Assembly (NCBI GenBank): GCA_016710435.1
Contig: JADJVV010000001.1
Location: 1,200,501-1,264,500, forward strand
Direction of reading: 5' to 3'
Source: Hyphomicrobiales bacterium
GTDB taxonomy: Bacteria > Pseudomonadota > Alphaproteobacteria > Rhizobiales > Aestuariivirgaceae
Length of the DNA stretch: 64,000 nucleotides
Both the position numbers and the translations under genes were made by a program. Under the pieces are notes generated by a model. The model had not been told where the DNA came from and did no database searches. It worked only from the letters and a program-made list of their open reading frames with translations. The stretch's first letter is position 1. Each line of letters opens with the position of its first letter. Shown piece after piece: positions 61,818-64,000 of the stretch.

Positions 61818-61871
61818 TTCGGATTCGAATCGATACTACCGCGACCCAGGTCTCGACCCGAAAGGCCCTTC

Positions 61872-63155
61872 TCAGGCGTTCATGGAATCGAAGAAGTCGC
61901 TGTTGCCCTTGGTCTGGCGGAGCTTGTCGAGCAGGAACTCGATGGCATCGACAGTACCCATGGGATTGAGAATGCGGCGGAGCACATACGTCTTCTTGAG
62001 CGTGTCGGCCTTGACCAGCAGCTCTTCCTTGCGCGTTCCGGAGCGCAGGATGTCAATCGACGGGAAGACGCGCTTGTCGGCAACCTTGCGGTCAAGGATG
62101 ATTTCCGAGTTACCCGTGCCCTTGAATTCTTCGAAGATCACCTCGTCCATGCGGCTGCCAGTGTCGATGAGCGCCGTGGCGATGATGGTCAGCGATCCAC
62201 CCTGTTCGATGTTGCGGGCCGCACCGAAGAAGCGCTTGGGGCGCTGCAAGGCATTGGCGTCCACACCACCCGTCAGCACCTTGCCGGAAGAGGGAACAAC
62301 CGTGTTGTATGCACGACCAAGGCGCGTGATCGAATCGAGCAGGATGACCACGTCACGGCCGTGCTCAACGAGACGCTTCGCCTTTTCGATCACCATTTCG
62401 GCCACCTGGACGTGGCGCGTTGCGGGCTCGTCGAAGGTCGAAGAAATCACTTCGCCCTTCACCGAACGCTGCATGTCGGTCACTTCCTCGGGGCGCTCGT
62501 CGATCAGCAGGACGATCAGGTAGCACTCGGGATGATTGGTGGTGATGGAATGGGCAATGTTCTGCAGCAGCACCGTCTTGCCGGTGCGCGGAGGAGCCAC
62601 GATCAGGCCGCGCTGGCCCTTCCCGAGCGGCGCCACGATATCGATCACCCGCGGCGAGAAATCCTTCCGCGTCGGATCGGCAATTTCCATTTCCAGACGC
62701 TCATCCGGATAGAGCGGCGTCAGGTTGTCGAAATGCACCTTGTGGCGCACCTTCTCCGGGTCTTCGAAATTGATGGTGTTGACCTTGACGAGGGCGAAGT
62801 AGCGTTCCCCGTCTTTGGGGCTCCGAATCTGGCCCTCGACGGTGTCACCCGTCTTGACGCCAAACTTCCGGATCTGGCTGGGGCTCACGTAAATGTCGTC
62901 CGGTCCCGGAAGATAATTCGCCTCCGCCGACCGCAGGAATCCGAAACCGTCCTGAAGAACTTCGACGACGCCTTCGCCGATGATCTCCACGCTGCGCGCC
63001 GCAAGGTTCTTGAGGATGGCGAACATGAGTTCCTGCTTCCGCAGCGAACTGGCATTCTCAACCTCAAGCTCCTCCGCCAGACTGACCAGTTCGGCAGCCG
63101 ACTTGCGCTTCAGTTCGGAGAGCTTGATCTCCTTCAATTCACTCAGAATGGTCAT
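61872..63155 (-). CDS. rho: transcription termination factor Rho
   Basis: Hexameric RNA helicase for factor-dependent termination. The 427-residue protein has the N-terminal Rho domain (LKRKSAAELVSLAEELEVENASSLRKQ), the cold-shock RNA-binding part (GFGFLRSAEANYLPGPDDIYVSPSQIRKFGVKTGD), and ATPase Walker A APPRTGKTVLLQ near residue 187, with VILLDSITRLGRAYN as Walker B. Usual Rho has PPKAGKT; the loop here is PPRTGKT. ATG at 63155. Confidence 0.97.
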   Translation of the reverse strand: MTILSELKEIKLSELKRKSAAELVSLAEELEVENASSLRKQELMFAILKNLAARSVEIIGEGVVEVLQDGFGFLRSAEANYLPGPDDIYVSPSQIRKFGVKTGDTVEGQIRSPKDGERYFALVKVNTINFEDPEKVRHKVHFDNLTPLYPDERLEMEIADPTRKDFSPRVIDIVAPLGKGQRGLIVAPPRTGKTVLLQNIAHSITTNHPECYLIVLLIDERPEEVTDMQRSVKGEVISSTFDEPATRHVQVAEMVIEKAKRLVEHGRDVVILLDSITRLGRAYNTVVPSSGKVLTGGVDANALQRPKRFFGAARNIEQGGSLTIIATALIDTGSRMDEVIFEEFKGTGNSEIILDRKVADKRVFPSIDILRSGTRKEELLVKADTLKKTYVLRRILNPMGTVDAIEFLLDKLRQTKGNSDFFDSMNA

Positions 63156-63257
63156 CGGAAAATCACTTGAAAACGGGCCAGCTCAGCGAGCATGTCTCAC
63201 GGCGTATGGCCAAAAGGGGAGGGATCTGCCGGATGGCAGAACCGCCCTATAGCAGGT

Positions 63258-63282
63258 GTGGCGACCCCTGAAAAGGGGCCAC
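63258..63282 (-). promoter_or_regulatory. hairpin in the hemJ-rho gap
   Basis: GTGG/CCAC arms with an inner CCCC/GGGG stem around a six-base loop, separated by a three-base bulge. It lies just after the hemJ stop and about 100 bases before the rho start, with no T-run, so it is not a standard terminator. It may sit in the rho leader, but no function can be shown. Confidence 0.35.
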
Positions 63283-63287
63283 CTCCG

Positions 63288-63716
63288 TCAACTGAACGGA
63301 CGCACCACCACGGCAATCACGATCACCACCAGGAGCAACGTCGGAACCTCGTTAATGATCCGGAAGTAACGCGACGTCCACACCCGCGCGCTCCGACGGA
63401 ATTCAGAGGCATGACGCTCAAGCAGGCCGTGAAACCCGAACATCATCACAACTGCCACAATCTTCAGGATGAGCCATGGCTCCGACAATGACAGCGAGAG
63501 TACATGCAGCAATCCGAGACCGCTCAGAGCCACCACGACCGCCGCAGGCCGCATGATCGCCTTTAACAGGCGGCGTTCCATGATGAGGAAGGTCTGGTCG
63601 GCCTCTCCGCCCAAAGGCTTGTCCGCGTGATAGACGAACAGACGCGGCAGATAGAATAAACCCGCCATCCAGGATATGACCGCGAGGAGATGGACAACCT
63701 TCAGCCACTCATACAT
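63288..63716 (-). CDS. hemJ: protoporphyrinogen oxidase HemJ
   Basis: Membrane enzyme that oxidises protoporphyrinogen IX, next to last step of heme synthesis. The 142-residue product has four spans and the HemJ marks: MYEWLKVVHLLAVISWMAGLFYLPRLFVYH (His 9), MERRLLKAIMRPAA (Arg/Lys pair), and FRIINEVPTLLLVVIVI. ATG at 63716 overlaps the hemE TGA (TGATG); GTG at 63719 is the alternative. It follows hemE, so the two heme genes form an operon. Confidence 0.92.
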   Translation of the reverse strand: MYEWLKVVHLLAVISWMAGLFYLPRLFVYHADKPLGGEADQTFLIMERRLLKAIMRPAAVVVALSGLGLLHVLSLSLSEPWLILKIVAVVMMFGFHGLLERHASEFRRSARVWTSRYFRIINEVPTLLLVVIVIAVVVRPFS

Positions 63717-64000
63717 CACCGGCCCGCCCCGTGATCACGGATCACTGACAGCAACTGTGTGACGTGGTCCGGTGGCGTATGCTGCAGAATTCCATGACCG
63801 AGATTGAAGATGTGACGGTTCATCGGAACCTCCTCACAAATTGCCTGGGCCTCCTCGACGAGCGCCGCGCCCCCCGACTGCAACGTCTCCGGAGCGAGGT
63901 TGCCTTGAACGGCAACGCCAGCCGGCAGGGACGCCAATACGGATGCCAGCGGCGTCCCCTGCTCCACACTCACTGCATTGGCAGCAACTGCGCGCGCGAG
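63716..64000 (-). CDS. hemE: uroporphyrinogen decarboxylase, partial
   Basis: C-terminal 94 codons of HemE, which makes coproporphyrinogen III; the gene starts beyond base 64000. Landmarks: GVAVQGNLAPETLQ (QGNLDP-like) and HIFNLGHGILQHTPPDHV (FNLGHGI) close to the stop. The reading frame is open to the window edge. In several alphaproteobacteria the origin of replication is beside hemE. Confidence 0.94.
   Translation of the reverse strand, partial: LARAVAANAVSVEQGTPLASVLASLPAGVAVQGNLAPETLQSGGAALVEEAQAICEEVPMNRHIFNLGHGILQHTPPDHVTQLLSVIRDHGAGR

Noticed and set aside
1..64000. CRISPR arrays, insertion sequences, prophage, integrative elements
   Set aside because: No evenly spaced direct repeats, transposase or integrase motifs were seen; both tRNA genes have ordinary flanks with no integrase beside them.

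Overview
The window is a dense, GC-rich stretch of core alphaproteobacterial chromosome, most likely from the order Hyphomicrobiales (Rhizobiales). The reasons are the gene order hemE-hemJ-rho-mnmE-mnmG-rsmG-parA-parB with holA-lptE-leuS facing it, the etfB-etfA-hbd set, a TIGR02302-type protein, glnK-amtB-ftsK-lolA-xth, a heparinase-like gene before purH, and parS and CtrA-type sites. The species cannot be named from sequence reading alone. I see no insertion sequence, prophage, CRISPR array, toxin-antitoxin pair or defence island. No gap between genes exceeds about 200 bases; the largest are 43097-43293 and 928-1104.

Layout. 1-5065: end of hpt, a START-like (SRPBCC) protein, a large membrane protein of unknown role, and lysA with a tiny lipoprotein gene. 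5069-11350: argH, tlpA-mmcQ, and fatty-acid oxidation and electron transfer genes (hbd, etfA, etfB) split by an MFS pump. 11498-14854: a chaC-like gene and an aromatic amino acid cluster (chorismate mutase, hisC, tyrC) in which hisC carries a one-base frameshift. 14921-25291: methyltransferase/gloB, four EamA-type permeases, a dimethylglycine dehydrogenase-like enzyme, and molybdenum-cofactor genes (mobB, mobA, MOSC). 25330-30235: tusA-like/dimethylargininase-like pair, an ArsC-like protein, a CobW-type GTPase, a fifth EamA permease and a D,D-carboxypeptidase. 30334-43096: tRNA-Leu, arfB, yqaA, dsbB, HNH nuclease, alkA, gluQ, an SDHAF4-like gene, htpX, a heparinase-like gene, purH, ybjQ, tRNA-Gly, and small redox and RNA-quality genes ending at a ubiH-like hydroxylase. 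43227-51967: glnK-amtB, ftsK, lolA, xth, a cyclic-nucleotide-binding protein, a response regulator, an L,D-transpeptidase and yggS. 52065-64000: leuS-lptE-holA converging on parB-parA-rsmG-mnmG-mnmE-rho-hemJ-hemE.

The right end is the chromosome-segregation neighbourhood. ParA and ParB are encoded there, two near-perfect parS sites lie at 58489-58504 and 60488-60503, and hemE runs off the edge. In several alphaproteobacteria the replication origin lies next to hemE, so oriC may lie just past base 64000. Cell-cycle logic also appears upstream of ftsK, where two TTAACCAT motifs suggest CtrA control.

No convincing undescribed system was found. The points most worth a second look are the hisC frameshift that joins hisC and tyrC into one open frame, the perfect hairpin carrying the xth start codons, the 98-base antisense overlap of the L,D-transpeptidase and yggS ends, the five convergent gene pairs whose stop codons touch with no base between them, and the degenerate heparinase-like protein.
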